The notes beneath the pieces are model-generated. The model searched no databases. It had not been told where the DNA came from and worked only from the letters and a program-made list of their open reading frames with translations. Positions 7,614 to 15,026 of a stretch of DNA of 16,780 nt are shown piece by piece (the stretch's first letter is position 1; the number at the start of each line of letters is the position of its first letter). Origin of the DNA: Lachnospiraceae bacterium UBA7026 (lineage in GTDB: Bacteria; Bacillota; Clostridia; Lachnospirales; Lachnospiraceae); NCBI GenBank assembly GCA_002494165.1, contig DLBH01000014.1, forward strand, positions 2,379 through 19,158, in the 5' to 3' direction. The translations under genes and the position numbers were made by a program.

Positions 7614-7642
7614 ATATTAACATTTTCTTAATAATTAATCAA
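7614..7642 (-). promoter_or_regulatory. Possible promoter of the phospholipase C-like gene
   Basis: TTGATT (7642-7637), a 17-bp spacer and TAATAT (7619-7614) on the minus strand, in a very AT-rich intergenic stretch after the mgtE stop. The -10 box is weak and other AT-rich choices exist nearby. I see no terminator between mgtE and this point. Confidence 0.35.
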
Positions 7643-7677
7643 TGTTATAGATGCAAGTAATCTTCAGCTACATATGC

Positions 7678-9081
7678 TTATCCTATACCCAGCAGCATTC
7701 TGGCAAAGGAGAAGTAGATGAGCAGGGATACTGCGTCGACGATGGTTGTGATGAAGGGTGACGCCATAACGGCCGGGTCAAAGCCCAGACTGTCAGCGAT
7801 GATCGGCAGGGTACAACCTACCAGCTTGGCACAGATTACAGTGACAAAGAGGGTGAGGCATACCACCAGGTCTACATAAAAGGTGATACCGAAGTTGCCA
7901 AAAAGGCTCCGGTCAACAATCCAGATCTTAGCAAAATTAACGATGGCGAGGGAAAGACCGCAGAAGAAGGCAACCCTTACTTCCTTCCAGATTACCCTGG
8001 CCACGTCTGCCAGCTTGACATCCCCCAGGGAGAGGGCACGGATGATGGTGACACTGGACTGGGATCCGCAGTTACCGGATGTATCCATCAGCATGGGAAT
8101 AAAGCCGGTCAGGGCCACACAGGCCGCCAGGGCCGTCTCGAAGTTGGTGATGATGATGCCGGTGAAGGTGGCACTGACCATGAGCAGCATCAGCCAGGGA
8201 ATCCTGGACTTCCAGGTCTCAAAAATACCCACCTGGAAATAAGGCTTCTCTGTCGGCACGATAGCGGCCATCTTCTCGATATCCTCTGTTGCCTCGTCTT
8301 CCATAACGTCTACAACGTCATCGACGGTGATGATACCGACTAAACGGTTCTCCTGGTCCACAACAGCCATGGACAGCAGGTCGTATCTGGTGAACTGGTT
8401 GGCAACCTCCTCCTGGTCGTCGGTGGTTACACATTTAATCACATTGTCATCCATGATCTCGGCGATTCTGGTCTCATAGGAATTCATGAGCAGGTCCTTA
8501 ATGGTAACGATACCCTCTAAGTGTCTCTGGGCATCTGTCACGAAGAGGACATAGATCTGCTCGGAATCCTGACCGTGGGCCCGGATATAATCAAAAGCAT
8601 TAAAGACCGTCATCTCCTTCTTTAGGGCAAGGTACTCTGCGGTCATGATGCTTCCGGCCGAATCCTCAGGATACTTCAAGAACTGGTTGATCAGGCTTCT
8701 GGTCTCATGGGTCGCATTGGCCAGAACACGGCGCACTACAGTAGCCGGCAGCTCTTCCAGCATATCTACGGCATCATCCACATAGAGCTCATCTATAATC
8801 ACCCGGAGCTCCCGGTCATTGACATCATTAATGATACTCTCCTGGGTATCAACAGGAAGATGGGAAAATACATCGGCTGCATTATCCTTACTCAGCATCC
8901 GGAAATAAAGGAGGGCCCGTTCATGGTCATCGTTCTCCAGTTGTTCCAGATATTCTGCCATATCAACATCATTGAGATCGTTGAGCATCTGTCTAAGTTG
9001 TCGGTACTTTTTCTCCTCAAAAAACTTATCCAGATCATCAGGTGTGAAACCGTAAGTCTCCATAAAATACTCGTTATTCAC
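7678..9081 (-). CDS. mgtE: Magnesium transporter MgtE
   Basis: A 467-residue MgtE-type Mg2+ channel/transporter of the cytoplasmic membrane. In order: an N-terminal helical superhelix domain (about 12-140); two CBS domains (about 144-263) with the family SAGSIMTAEY opening and GIITVDDVVDVMEDEATEDIEKM at the plug helix junction; then five hydrophobic segments from about 295 to 465. The family signature PMLMDTSGNCGSQSS is at residues 329-343, and the acidic pore motif GFDPAVMASPFITTIVDA is at 433-450. Length and domain order are normal. In this family, cytosolic Mg2+ bound between the N, CBS and plug regions closes the pore. The start is a GTG: AAGGAGG lies 7 nt upstream, while the ATG six codons in has no site. 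No M-box riboswitch is visible in the leader, but its promoter is bracketed by a perfect inverted repeat. Confidence 0.96.
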   Translation of the reverse strand: MNNEYFMETYGFTPDDLDKFFEEKKYRQLRQMLNDLNDVDMAEYLEQLENDDHERALLYFRMLSKDNAADVFSHLPVDTQESIINDVNDRELRVIIDELYVDDAVDMLEELPATVVRRVLANATHETRSLINQFLKYPEDSAGSIMTAEYLALKKEMTVFNAFDYIRAHGQDSEQIYVLFVTDAQRHLEGIVTIKDLLMNSYETRIAEIMDDNVIKCVTTDDQEEVANQFTRYDLLSMAVVDQENRLVGIITVDDVVDVMEDEATEDIEKMAAIVPTEKPYFQVGIFETWKSRIPWLMLLMVSATFTGIIITNFETALAACVALTGFIPMLMDTSGNCGSQSSVTIIRALSLGDVKLADVARVIWKEVRVAFFCGLSLAIVNFAKIWIVDRSLFGNFGITFYVDLVVCLTLFVTVICAKLVGCTLPIIADSLGFDPAVMASPFITTIVDAVSLLIYFSFARMLLGIG

Positions 9082-9104
9082 AGACCTTCCTCCTTTCCTT
9101 CCTC

Positions 9105-9152
9105 ATTGTTTAAACTTATATTATATGTGCCGTCAGCACTAACTTAAACAAT
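9105..9152 (-). promoter_or_regulatory. mgtE promoter bracketed by a 9-bp inverted repeat (candidate operator)
   Basis: ATTGTTTAA (9105-9113) and TTAAACAAT (9144-9152) are perfect inverted copies 30 bp apart (39 bp centre to centre). Between them on the minus strand is a TATAAT -10 box (9125-9120); the best -35 is TTTAAG (9148-9143), 17 bp upstream and overlapping the distal arm. A small GTGC/GCAC hairpin (GTGCCGTCAGCAC) lies inside. The placement suggests a regulator covering both promoter edges; which one is unknown. Confidence 0.55.
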
Positions 9153-9353
9153 ATCATTATTTTGGGAAAATGGCAATGAAAAGAGTGGCGCAAGCCTGAC
9201 CAGAAATCAGGCCCGCGGACAGGCACAAACAAAAAACACAGAATAAATTTTAAAGAAATACGGAATTACAAAAGCAGCTCTGAACGAATAGGGAATCGCA
9301 AAACAAACCCTATAGAATTCAAGAAGGGCAGTACAGAGTCATGGAATATCTGT
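9153..9353. other. Intergenic stretch between mgtE and the small ORF
   Basis: No gene is supported. One perfect 6-bp hairpin, GCCTGA-ccagaaa-TCAGGC (about 9195-9213), has no following T-run on either strand, so it is not an obvious terminator. The remainder is A-rich and holds the promoter of the plus-strand small gene at its right end. Confidence 0.4.
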
Positions 9354-9359
9354 TATAAT
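9351..9359 (+). promoter_or_regulatory. Extended -10 promoter of the small gene at 9406
   Basis: TGtTATAAT (9351-9359) is a perfect extended -10 element. The -35 position (GTACAG, 9331-9336) is poor. The predicted start near 9366 would give a leader of about 40 nt. Confidence 0.5.
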
Positions 9360-9405
9360 AAAAGTCACAGCCAGCAAATAAACCCAGCAGAGAAAGGAGC
9401 CGGCC

Positions 9406-9585
9406 ATGTCAGACATTTTCCAGCAGGCCCTCAGTAATTTTGTAAAAAATTTCGGCTATGGCGACGCCATCCGCCATCTTTTCCGGCGGGGCTACTCCAT
9501 CGACCGGATCCTCAGGGAATTCGACTATCCTTACTCCAGGGAGGAGCTCGAAAAAATCCGCCGGGATATGGACAAGGACCAATGA
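9406..9585 (+). CDS. Small uncharacterised protein, 59 residues
   Basis: ATG at 9406 with AAAGGAG 6 nt upstream, an extended -10 promoter about 50 nt before it and a TGA at 9583-9585. The product begins MSDIFQQALSNFVKNFGYGD and continues with an Ala-Ile-Arg-His segment and a GYSIDRILREFDYPYSREEL stretch of alternating hydrophobic and charged residues. No signal peptide or membrane segment is present. I recall similar short proteins, with the pattern ALSxF...AIRHL...GYxxxxI...DYP, in other Clostridia; the helical middle looks like a helix-turn-helix-sized unit, but no function can be assigned. A second ATG overlaps the stop (ATGA) and opens a 13-codon frame ending near 9623; it is probably not meaningful. 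pfp follows on the same strand after 188 nt with its own promoter. Confidence 0.75.
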   Translation: MSDIFQQALSNFVKNFGYGDAIRHLFRRGYSIDRILREFDYPYSREELEKIRRDMDKDQ

Positions 9586-9600
9586 AGGTAGAAGAATACC

Positions 9601-9629
9601 TTGCGTTCGCCCTTTTAAACTGATATAAT
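9601..9629 (+). promoter_or_regulatory. Promoter of pfp
   Basis: TTGCGT (9601-9606), 17 bp, then TGaTATAAT with the -10 at 9624-9629. The predicted start near 9636 leaves a leader of about 138 nt. Confidence 0.6.
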
Positions 9630-9641
9630 ATTTGTCGATAT

Positions 9642-9663
9642 GCCACAGATTCAGTGGCTTTTT
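9642..9663 (+). terminator. Short hairpin with T-run in the pfp leader
   Basis: GCCAC-agattca-GTGGC followed by TTTTT. It could end the small-gene transcript coming from 9366. It also lies only a few nucleotides into the predicted pfp transcript. The stem is just 5 bp, so termination would be weak at best. Confidence 0.35.
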
Positions 9664-9773
9664 GGGGCCAGGGCAGGCAGATTCCAGCCTCTCATGCCCA
9701 TCAGCTGACACAGGTTTCCTCAGAGACCTTAGTATACACTCAGTCACAAAATATATATTATAGGAGGATTATC

Positions 9774-11018
9774 ATGGGAAATGTAATCGTTGGCCAGTCA
9801 GGCGGACCTACAGCAGTAATTAATTCCAGTCTTGCAGGCGTAATCAAGGCTTCCAAGAAGGCCGGAATCGAGAAGATTTATGGTATGCATCACGGTATCG
9901 AGGGCTTCCTCAAGGAAGACCTGATCGATCTTGATGACTATATCCAGTCCACAGCAGACCTCTCTCTTTTAAAGAGAACCCCGTCAGCATTCCTGGGCTC
10001 CTGCCGTTATAAGCTGCCGGAGATCGCAGGCCATGAGGATGTATACGAGAAGATTTTCGAAATCCTTGAGAAGTATGATATCGAGTACTTCTTATATAAT
10101 GGTGGAAATGATTCCATGGATACCATCAAGATGCTCTCCGACTATGCGGACCTTCATGACAAGCCCCAGAAGTTCATGGGTATCCCGAAAACCATCGATA
10201 ATGACCTGCCTCTGACAGACCACTGTCCCGGCTATGGTTCAGCTGCCAAGTACATCGCCACATCCATGAAAGAGATCATCAGGGATAATGAGAGTTTTGG
10301 CGCTGCCAAACCTACTATCTGTGTCGTTGAGATCATGGGACGTCACGCAGGCTGGCTTACCGCTGCAGCTGCCCTTTCTAAGGGTCCTGACTGTTCCGGT
10401 CCTGACATGATCTACCTGCCGGAGGTAACCTTTGACGTAGATGATTTCATGGCTAAAGTTAAGCAGCTGGCCGCAGAAAAGAGCTCTGTTGTTATCGCTG
10501 TTTCTGAAGGTGTCAAGGTTGCAGACGGCAGATTCGTATGCGAGTTAGGCCAGAGCAATGACTATGTGGACGCTTTCGGCCACAAGCAGCTGTCCGGATG
10601 TGCCTCCTACCTGACCAACCTGATCACCCACGAGACCGGTCTTAAGTCCAGAGCCATCGAGTTCTCCACCCTGCAGAGATGTGCTACCCACCTATCCTCC
10701 CGCGTGGATATCGACGAAGCCTACAACTGTGGTTACATGGCTGCCAAGGCTGCCTTCGAAGGAGACACCGGCAAGATGGTTATCATCGAGAGACTTTCCG
10801 ACGAGCCATATCTTGTACAGTACAAGAGATATGATATCCATGAGATCGCCAATGTAGAGCGTAAGGTTCCCAAGAACTGGATCATCAACAACGGAACTTA
10901 TGTAAGTGACAGGTACCTCACCTACGCAAGTCCCCTGATCATCGGTTCTCTCCTTCCCTACTATGCCAACGGACTGCCCAAGCATCTTACCTTAAAAAAC
11001 AAGGCTAAGAAGGATTGA
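9774..11018 (+). CDS. pfp: Pyrophosphate--fructose 6-phosphate 1-phosphotransferase (PPi-type phosphofructokinase)
   Basis: A 414-residue cytoplasmic phosphofructokinase-family enzyme that phosphorylates fructose 6-phosphate in glycolysis, reversibly when PPi is the donor. Motifs are GQSGGPTAVINSSL (residues 7-20), GGND (110-113), PKTIDND (138-144) and MGRHAGWL (188-195). Lys139, where ATP enzymes carry Gly, and Asp113 in the position that blocks ATP are the established markers of PPi dependence. The usual GGDD reads GGND here, so the first Asp, a Mg2+ ligand, is Asn. The start at 9774 has AGGAGG 6 nt upstream. The frame stays open further upstream to 9654, but that extension crosses the promoter leader and is unlike the family N-terminus. 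The gene is monocistronic, ending at a strong terminator. Donor choice is inferred from motifs. Confidence 0.92.
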   Translation: MGNVIVGQSGGPTAVINSSLAGVIKASKKAGIEKIYGMHHGIEGFLKEDLIDLDDYIQSTADLSLLKRTPSAFLGSCRYKLPEIAGHEDVYEKIFEILEKYDIEYFLYNGGNDSMDTIKMLSDYADLHDKPQKFMGIPKTIDNDLPLTDHCPGYGSAAKYIATSMKEIIRDNESFGAAKPTICVVEIMGRHAGWLTAAAALSKGPDCSGPDMIYLPEVTFDVDDFMAKVKQLAAEKSSVVIAVSEGVKVADGRFVCELGQSNDYVDAFGHKQLSGCASYLTNLITHETGLKSRAIEFSTLQRCATHLSSRVDIDEAYNCGYMAAKAAFEGDTGKMVIIERLSDEPYLVQYKRYDIHEIANVERKVPKNWIINNGTYVSDRYLTYASPLIIGSLLPYYANGLPKHLTLKNKAKKD

Positions 11019-11054
11019 TTTTTAGGAACTAAGACTTTATAAAGTAACTAATCA

Positions 11055-11095
11055 AGGCCGCAAACCGGATGCAACTCCGGCCTGCGGCCTTTTTC
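11055..11095 (+). terminator. Strong intrinsic terminator of pfp
   Basis: AGGCCGCA pairs with TGCGGCCT, and inside it CCGGA pairs with TCCGG around a TGCAAC loop, followed by a T5 run. It begins 36 nt after the pfp stop codon. Confidence 0.92.
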
Positions 11096-11214
11096 CTGTG
11101 ATGTTTCGAATCATAATCAATTCATGGGAATCTTTATGAATCCATGAGATCTCTTATTCATGGTTATTATTATACCAGGATAGTGATTAGCAGAAAAAAT
11201 CTGGCTTTTAAGAC

Positions 11215-12525
11215 TTAATCCTCCACAATTCTCCTGCACTCCACATAATATCTCTTATCCTGGGCATAACCCATGGAAAATGTCTTTCTGGGCAGGGCCC
11301 CGTCAAAAATCACTGTGGGGAAAAGCTCACTCTTTTTCATCCTGGGCAGGAGGAAACCAACCGTTCTCTCTTCCATGGACAGACTGTCTATCACATCGCC
11401 TCCATGAATATAATCAATCTCCCCATCGTGGCTTTGACACCAGGAATCGAGGAACTTCTGAAGACTGCCTACCGTCAGCTTTGAAAGCTGCCTTCCAATC
11501 CTGTAAGTCTTACGATGGCCCTTCCTTGCCAGAATAAAAGTCTGGTTACCCTGGTCCAGGCCATCATTCTCCTGACCATTATCGTCCCCATCCCTAAGTT
11601 CCGTCAATTCCAGCTGGTCAGTCATATGAGCCAGGAGGACTTCCACATCCACATCCTTGACAATCCGGTGAATGGCCTTAAATTCCAAGGCAGGACTATG
11701 AAGATTAACCAGTTCCACCAGGGCATACCTGGCAGGATGATCTGAGAAATCCTTGTCCGGATGCTCTTTCTTCAGAGTCTCGTAAAAGAGCTTGGCAGCA
11801 GCAAGGGAATGATTACCGTCACCAACGGCATAAACCAGGGGAGACCGGCCCTCAGCCTGATACCTCTCCTCAAAAGCCTCCTGGTCTCCCAGCTGGTCCA
11901 GGCCGCGGATGACCTGGCTGATCTCCTCAGCATTCAGCTGATAACCTTTCAGCCGGCCTCCTCCCAGCATCAATTCAAAGTCATAGAGGCACTTCATGCT
12001 ATCTTTCTTACAGGCCAGAGGCTCTATTACCGTCTTCCTGTCATCGTCAATCAAAACCATAATATGAGGAAGCTCCAGCCGGGCATTCTCCCTGATCTTC
12101 ACCCGGGCCGGCAGCCTGGCAGGCACTGTCGCTTCTGTTGCCCGCACCGGTGAACAACTGCCCCTGGAATAGTCATAGTCCTCCAGATCCAGGCATCCCA
12201 TGAGCCCCTGGCGGATCTTCCCGCCGCTGTCTTCCCTCTCAATATAAATCATGGTCTGACCTAAAGTCTGAAAGACCCCTTCCTTCTCATAGTCAGCCAT
12301 AGTCTGATGAATCCTGTCCAGCCTGGCCTCCCTGTCTTCCTGGTCCAGATAAGCCTCCGGAAGAATCATAGCTAAGGTGGAAGGTTCAGATCCTATATAA
12401 GCCGCGGCCTCCTCCCAGTAGTCCTTCTCACTGGTAAACTGGTCACAGGCTACAACAGCCCACTTACTCATATTAATCTTATCGGTGGGCAGCATGATAT
12501 CAGCTGCCTGAAATACTCTTTCCAT
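11215..12525 (-). CDS. DUF1015 family protein
   Basis: A 436-residue soluble protein matching the DUF1015 family as it appears in Clostridia. The most recognisable element is VGDGNHSLAAAK (residues 234-245), the counterpart of the family's conserved DG(N/H)H motif. Other strings are the N-terminal ADIMLPTDKINMSKWAVVACDQ, YIEREDSGGKIRQGLMGCLDLEDYDY, and a C-terminal PRKTFSMGYAQDKRYYVECRRI. No signal peptide or membrane segment is seen. The molecular function is not established; in other Clostridia members often sit near serine-synthesis genes, but none are here. I chose the ATG at 12525 because GGGAG lies about 6 nt upstream; an in-frame ATG 13 codons earlier has no site. It is transcribed alone from a perfect consensus promoter at 12687-12659. 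Confidence 0.88.
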   Translation of the reverse strand: MERVFQAADIMLPTDKINMSKWAVVACDQFTSEKDYWEEAAAYIGSEPSTLAMILPEAYLDQEDREARLDRIHQTMADYEKEGVFQTLGQTMIYIEREDSGGKIRQGLMGCLDLEDYDYSRGSCSPVRATEATVPARLPARVKIRENARLELPHIMVLIDDDRKTVIEPLACKKDSMKCLYDFELMLGGGRLKGYQLNAEEISQVIRGLDQLGDQEAFEERYQAEGRSPLVYAVGDGNHSLAAAKLFYETLKKEHPDKDFSDHPARYALVELVNLHSPALEFKAIHRIVKDVDVEVLLAHMTDQLELTELRDGDDNGQENDGLDQGNQTFILARKGHRKTYRIGRQLSKLTVGSLQKFLDSWCQSHDGEIDYIHGGDVIDSLSMEERTVGFLLPRMKKSELFPTVIFDGALPRKTFSMGYAQDKRYYVECRRIVED

Positions 12526-12658
12526 ATCGTTCTCCCGTCCATCTATAGTCTTATGTCTCTTCATGCTGCCTGACTAAACCGTCTCAACTTCCGCAGGCAA
12601 AAGCCATTTTAGGAACCTTACCGGCCGGGTATTCATAACCATCAGACAATTATCGTCA

Positions 12659-12687
12659 ATTATAGAGTATGTTCCTGGCTTTGTCAA
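12659..12687 (-). promoter_or_regulatory. Perfect consensus promoter of the DUF1015 gene
   Basis: On the minus strand, TTGACA (12687-12682), exactly 17 bp and TATAAT (12664-12659). Near the predicted start (about 12652) lies GACGATAATTGTC, an imperfect 13-bp palindrome that could be an operator. The leader to 12525 is about 127 nt and includes TGCCTG...CAGGCA. Confidence 0.85.
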
Positions 12688-12718
12688 ACCAGAAAAAAAT
12701 GATATTTAAAAACAGCCG

Positions 12719-12757
12719 AAAAAAAAGACCGGAGAACCAACTGATTCCTCGGTCTTT
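12719..12757 (-). terminator. Intrinsic terminator of the tRNA-Leu gene
   Basis: On the minus strand AAAGACCG pairs with CGGTCTTT and is followed by further T residues, with a partly paired GAGGAA...TTCTC interior. It starts 4 nt beyond the tRNA 3' end. Confidence 0.85.
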
Positions 12758-12761
12758 ATAA

Positions 12762-12846
12762 TGCAGTCTGTGGGACTTGAACCCACACCCAGTAAGCCCG
12801 GACTAGATCCTTAGTCTAGCGCGTATGCCAATTCCGCCAAGACTGC
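12762..12846 (-). tRNA. tRNA-Leu (anticodon AAG)
   Basis: The minus-strand sequence folds as an 85-nt class II tRNA. The acceptor stem is GCAGTCT/AGACTGC with discriminator A. The D arm contains GGCGGAATTGGCATACGCG. The anticodon stem is CTAGA/TCTAG with loop CTAAGGA, anticodon AAG, with G37. A long variable arm (CCGG...CTGG) and T stem GTGGG/CCCAC with TTCAAGT complete it. Long variable arm, A73 and anticodon agree on leucine (CUU/CUC, wider if A34 is modified to inosine). CCA is not encoded; the next bases are TTA, so it must be added after transcription. It is a single gene with its own promoter and terminator. Confidence 0.95.
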
Positions 12847-12885
12847 ATCTCTTTAAGTGAGTGAACTCTATCATTCACGAATGCT

Positions 12886-12914
12886 ATTATATCATGGGGA
12901 ATTTTTAAATGCAA
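12886..12914 (-). promoter_or_regulatory. Promoter of the tRNA-Leu gene
   Basis: TTGCAT (12914-12909), 17 bp, TATAAT (12891-12886) with TGA before it (extended -10). The start is predicted near 12879, about 33 nt before the mature tRNA 5' end. Confidence 0.75.
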
Positions 12915-13079
12915 GCACTATTTTCACTTCTTTTTATTTCCGGGTCGGTCTTCATTTCAGTTCCTTCTCCAACCGGATGCTTCAATCCCTTTTATCCAGC
13001 TTCCTCCCTGTCGGAATCTCACAAGACCTGTACTTTCCCCCTCATCTGAAAGTATGTTATATAGGTCTTTATTCTGTCT

Positions 13080-14882
13080 TTATTCTGTCCCTTGTCCGGC
13101 GGCTTCCTGAGTCTCCCCGCTGGTCTCCGGCCTGGTCGGATCGTTGACATGGGGCTCAAAGTATTTCTGATCGTCAACGATATAAAGGCCTTCGTCGGTG
13201 ACATAGGCTCCTGTCTGCCCGTCGGCCAGAACAAGCCTGCTGACCACGTTGACAACATCTCCCACAAAGACATATTTCTCAATATTTGTCTTAGACTTAA
13301 AATCCGGCCACCGACGCAGTTTGACTCCCTTGGAGCTTACATGGGTAATAGCCAGGGACCCTGTCACAGGCACATAGAGTTTGAGGGGCTCCACATTGAT
13401 TCCATTGGCCGTGATATACATGCCATTTTCCAGCTGGTAATAAGTTTTATTCTCATAAGTTCCCCTTCCGCTGGCCCGCAGTATCTGGCCGCTGGCCACC
13501 GGCACGGATGAATTCGTCTTTTTCCCCGGGATCAAGTCCTCGCTAAGTCCTTCCTGGGGCATCTCCTTAATCACAATATAAGAGGAAAGGAAAGAAGGAT
13601 CAAGCTGCAGATACTGGTTTCCTGCCTGATACTGGTCTTCCAGACCCAGCTCAGCACTCATCTCCGGCTTGTGATAGGTTCTTCCCTTCAAAAATGTTTT
13701 AAAAGAGAATACGAAAATCATAACAAGTCCTACCAGAGCCAGGGAAACGACCATGGACAGAATAGACCGGCCGGCGGAATCCATATCGCCGGACTCATCA
13801 TCCTCATCTTCACTGTAGTCATCCTCCAGGCCGGACGTGGTATCTTCTTCCGCAGCCACTACCTGGCCCGCTACTTCGGTTTGACCTGTCTTTTCCAAGA
13901 TCTGGTCATCTGGATCTCCCCCATCATCCTGGTCAGCGGAACCGGCCTCCTGAGGTCTCAATTCTTCGATCCCGGCCTTTCCTGAGACGGTCTGCTGGCC
14001 TTGCTGGCCTGATGCTATAACAGGGCCCCTTCCTTCCTGACCCGCCGCTGCCGGAGCTTTTTCTTCCTGGCCCGCTGCTGACTGGGTTTTTTCTTCCTGG
14101 CCCGCCACTGCCGGAGCTTTTCCTCCCTGGCCCGCCGCTGCCGGAACTTTTCCTTCCTGGCCCGCTGCTTCTGGAACTATTCCTTCCTGGCCCGCCGCTG
14201 CCGGAGTTTTTCCTTCTCTGTCTGTCCTGGCCGGGTTGATCCCAACCTGGTCTGCCTGGCCCAGCTGCTTCTGATCCACACTATGGCCAGTCTGACCGCC
14301 ATCCTGCTCTGCCGGCTTTGAATTCAAGCCAGACTTACCCCTGGAAATGGCGTATTTCTCTTCAGCACTCAGACTTACAGACTCAGCTTCCTGTCGATGT
14401 GTATCTTTTTTACGGCTGCTTCTGCGTCGTCTTCCAGACCTGGCCGGCTCGAAATCCTCCCTTGTCCTGCTGTATCTCATGTCTTCAATATGGACCTCTG
14501 TGGACCCACTCCTGATATCAGCCAGCAGTTCTTCCGTAGTCTCCTGGGACATCTCAGGCAGATTCTTTCCAGATCCCATGTAAAAGCCCGGAATCTGCAG
14601 GGAAGATCTCACCTCTTTATTGGAAGACCTGGAGAAATCATCGATAGAATTCCACAGATACTCTCCCTTGGAATCTGTGACCCTGGTCCTGACCGGAGCT
14701 GTCTGGCCAGCTTCCTCTGTCTTCTCTTCTAAACCGGTCTGCTGACCCTGGGATTCTCCGGAAGTTGTCCCGGAAACCGGCTCCCCGGTCTCTGTCTTCA
14801 GACCCTGGTTACCGGTCTGCGGCCTGCCGTCAGTCTTTTCTTGTTCTTTTGTCTTGTTTTTTCTTTTAAAAAATAAACCCAT
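13080..14882 (-). CDS. Single-pass membrane protein with decapeptide repeats and SH3-like C-terminal domain
   Basis: A 600-residue protein of unknown function. Residues 1-220 are hydrophilic and low in order, with a basic patch GRRRRSSRKKD (150-160). Residues 222-290 are about seven tandem ten-residue units of the form E-G-K-x-P-A-A-A-G-Q. An acidic stretch follows (about 318-368), then one membrane segment (about 373-395) and a C-terminal part of ~200 residues. That part contains an SH3-like (YgiM/SH3b) segment at about 503-575 with GVKLRRWPDFKSKTNIEKYVFVGDVVNVV. There is no signal peptide, so type II topology with the SH3-like part outside would fit, but the acidic side lies before and the basic side after the membrane segment, which by the positive-inside rule argues the reverse. 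The ATG at 14882 has only a distant GAGGG. SH3-like extracytoplasmic domains often bind the wall; that role is inference. Confidence 0.75.
   Translation of the reverse strand: MGLFFKRKNKTKEQEKTDGRPQTGNQGLKTETGEPVSGTTSGESQGQQTGLEEKTEEAGQTAPVRTRVTDSKGEYLWNSIDDFSRSSNKEVRSSLQIPGFYMGSGKNLPEMSQETTEELLADIRSGSTEVHIEDMRYSRTREDFEPARSGRRRRSSRKKDTHRQEAESVSLSAEEKYAISRGKSGLNSKPAEQDGGQTGHSVDQKQLGQADQVGINPARTDREGKTPAAAGQEGIVPEAAGQEGKVPAAAGQGGKAPAVAGQEEKTQSAAGQEEKAPAAAGQEGRGPVIASGQQGQQTVSGKAGIEELRPQEAGSADQDDGGDPDDQILEKTGQTEVAGQVVAAEEDTTSGLEDDYSEDEDDESGDMDSAGRSILSMVVSLALVGLVMIFVFSFKTFLKGRTYHKPEMSAELGLEDQYQAGNQYLQLDPSFLSSYIVIKEMPQEGLSEDLIPGKKTNSSVPVASGQILRASGRGTYENKTYYQLENGMYITANGINVEPLKLYVPVTGSLAITHVSSKGVKLRRWPDFKSKTNIEKYVFVGDVVNVVSRLVLADGQTGAYVTDEGLYIVDDQKYFEPHVNDPTRPETSGETQEAAGQGTE
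14013..14219 (-). repeat. 30-bp in-frame tandem repeat within the SH3-like membrane protein gene
   Basis: About seven 30-bp units encode ten-residue repeats (residues 222-290) with consensus E-G-K-x-P-A-A-A-G-Q. Units differ by several substitutions and the last is one residue longer. AAGQ recurs alone at the C-terminus (residues 594-597). Confidence 0.85.
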
Positions 14883-14976
14883 ATATGATCTGTTTCCCTC
14901 TCAGGTTATAAACTCAACTTTAATGATACCTATATTTTCATGCATTTCTTCTTGCTCTATCCTATCATAAGCAATT

Positions 14977-15026
14977 AAAAAAAACAACAGGGCAGTGGCC
15001 TGGCAATAAACCAGACAACCGCCCTG
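14977..15026 (-). terminator. Intrinsic terminator downstream of the GH73 gene
   Basis: On the minus strand CAGGGC pairs with GCCCTG, with inner pairing CTGG/CCAG around TTTATTG, followed by GTTG and T8. It lies about 305 nt beyond the GH73 stop codon and about 95 nt before the SH3-like gene. Confidence 0.8.

Noticed and set aside
9082..9260. M-box Mg2+ riboswitch upstream of mgtE
   Set aside because: The predicted leader from the -10 at 9120 is about 30 nt, too short, and no M-box conserved strings or terminator are seen upstream.
9582..9623. 13-codon ORF overlapping the stop of the small gene (ATGA)
   Set aside because: Too short and without supporting features; it runs into the pfp promoter.
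9654..9773. Longer N-terminus for pfp
   Set aside because: The extension lies in the leader, lacks a ribosome site and precedes the family N-terminal motif; AGGAGG sits exactly before the ATG at 9774.
14013..14219. CRISPR-like or minisatellite array
   Set aside because: The 30-bp period keeps one reading frame inside a long gene and encodes a decapeptide repeat.
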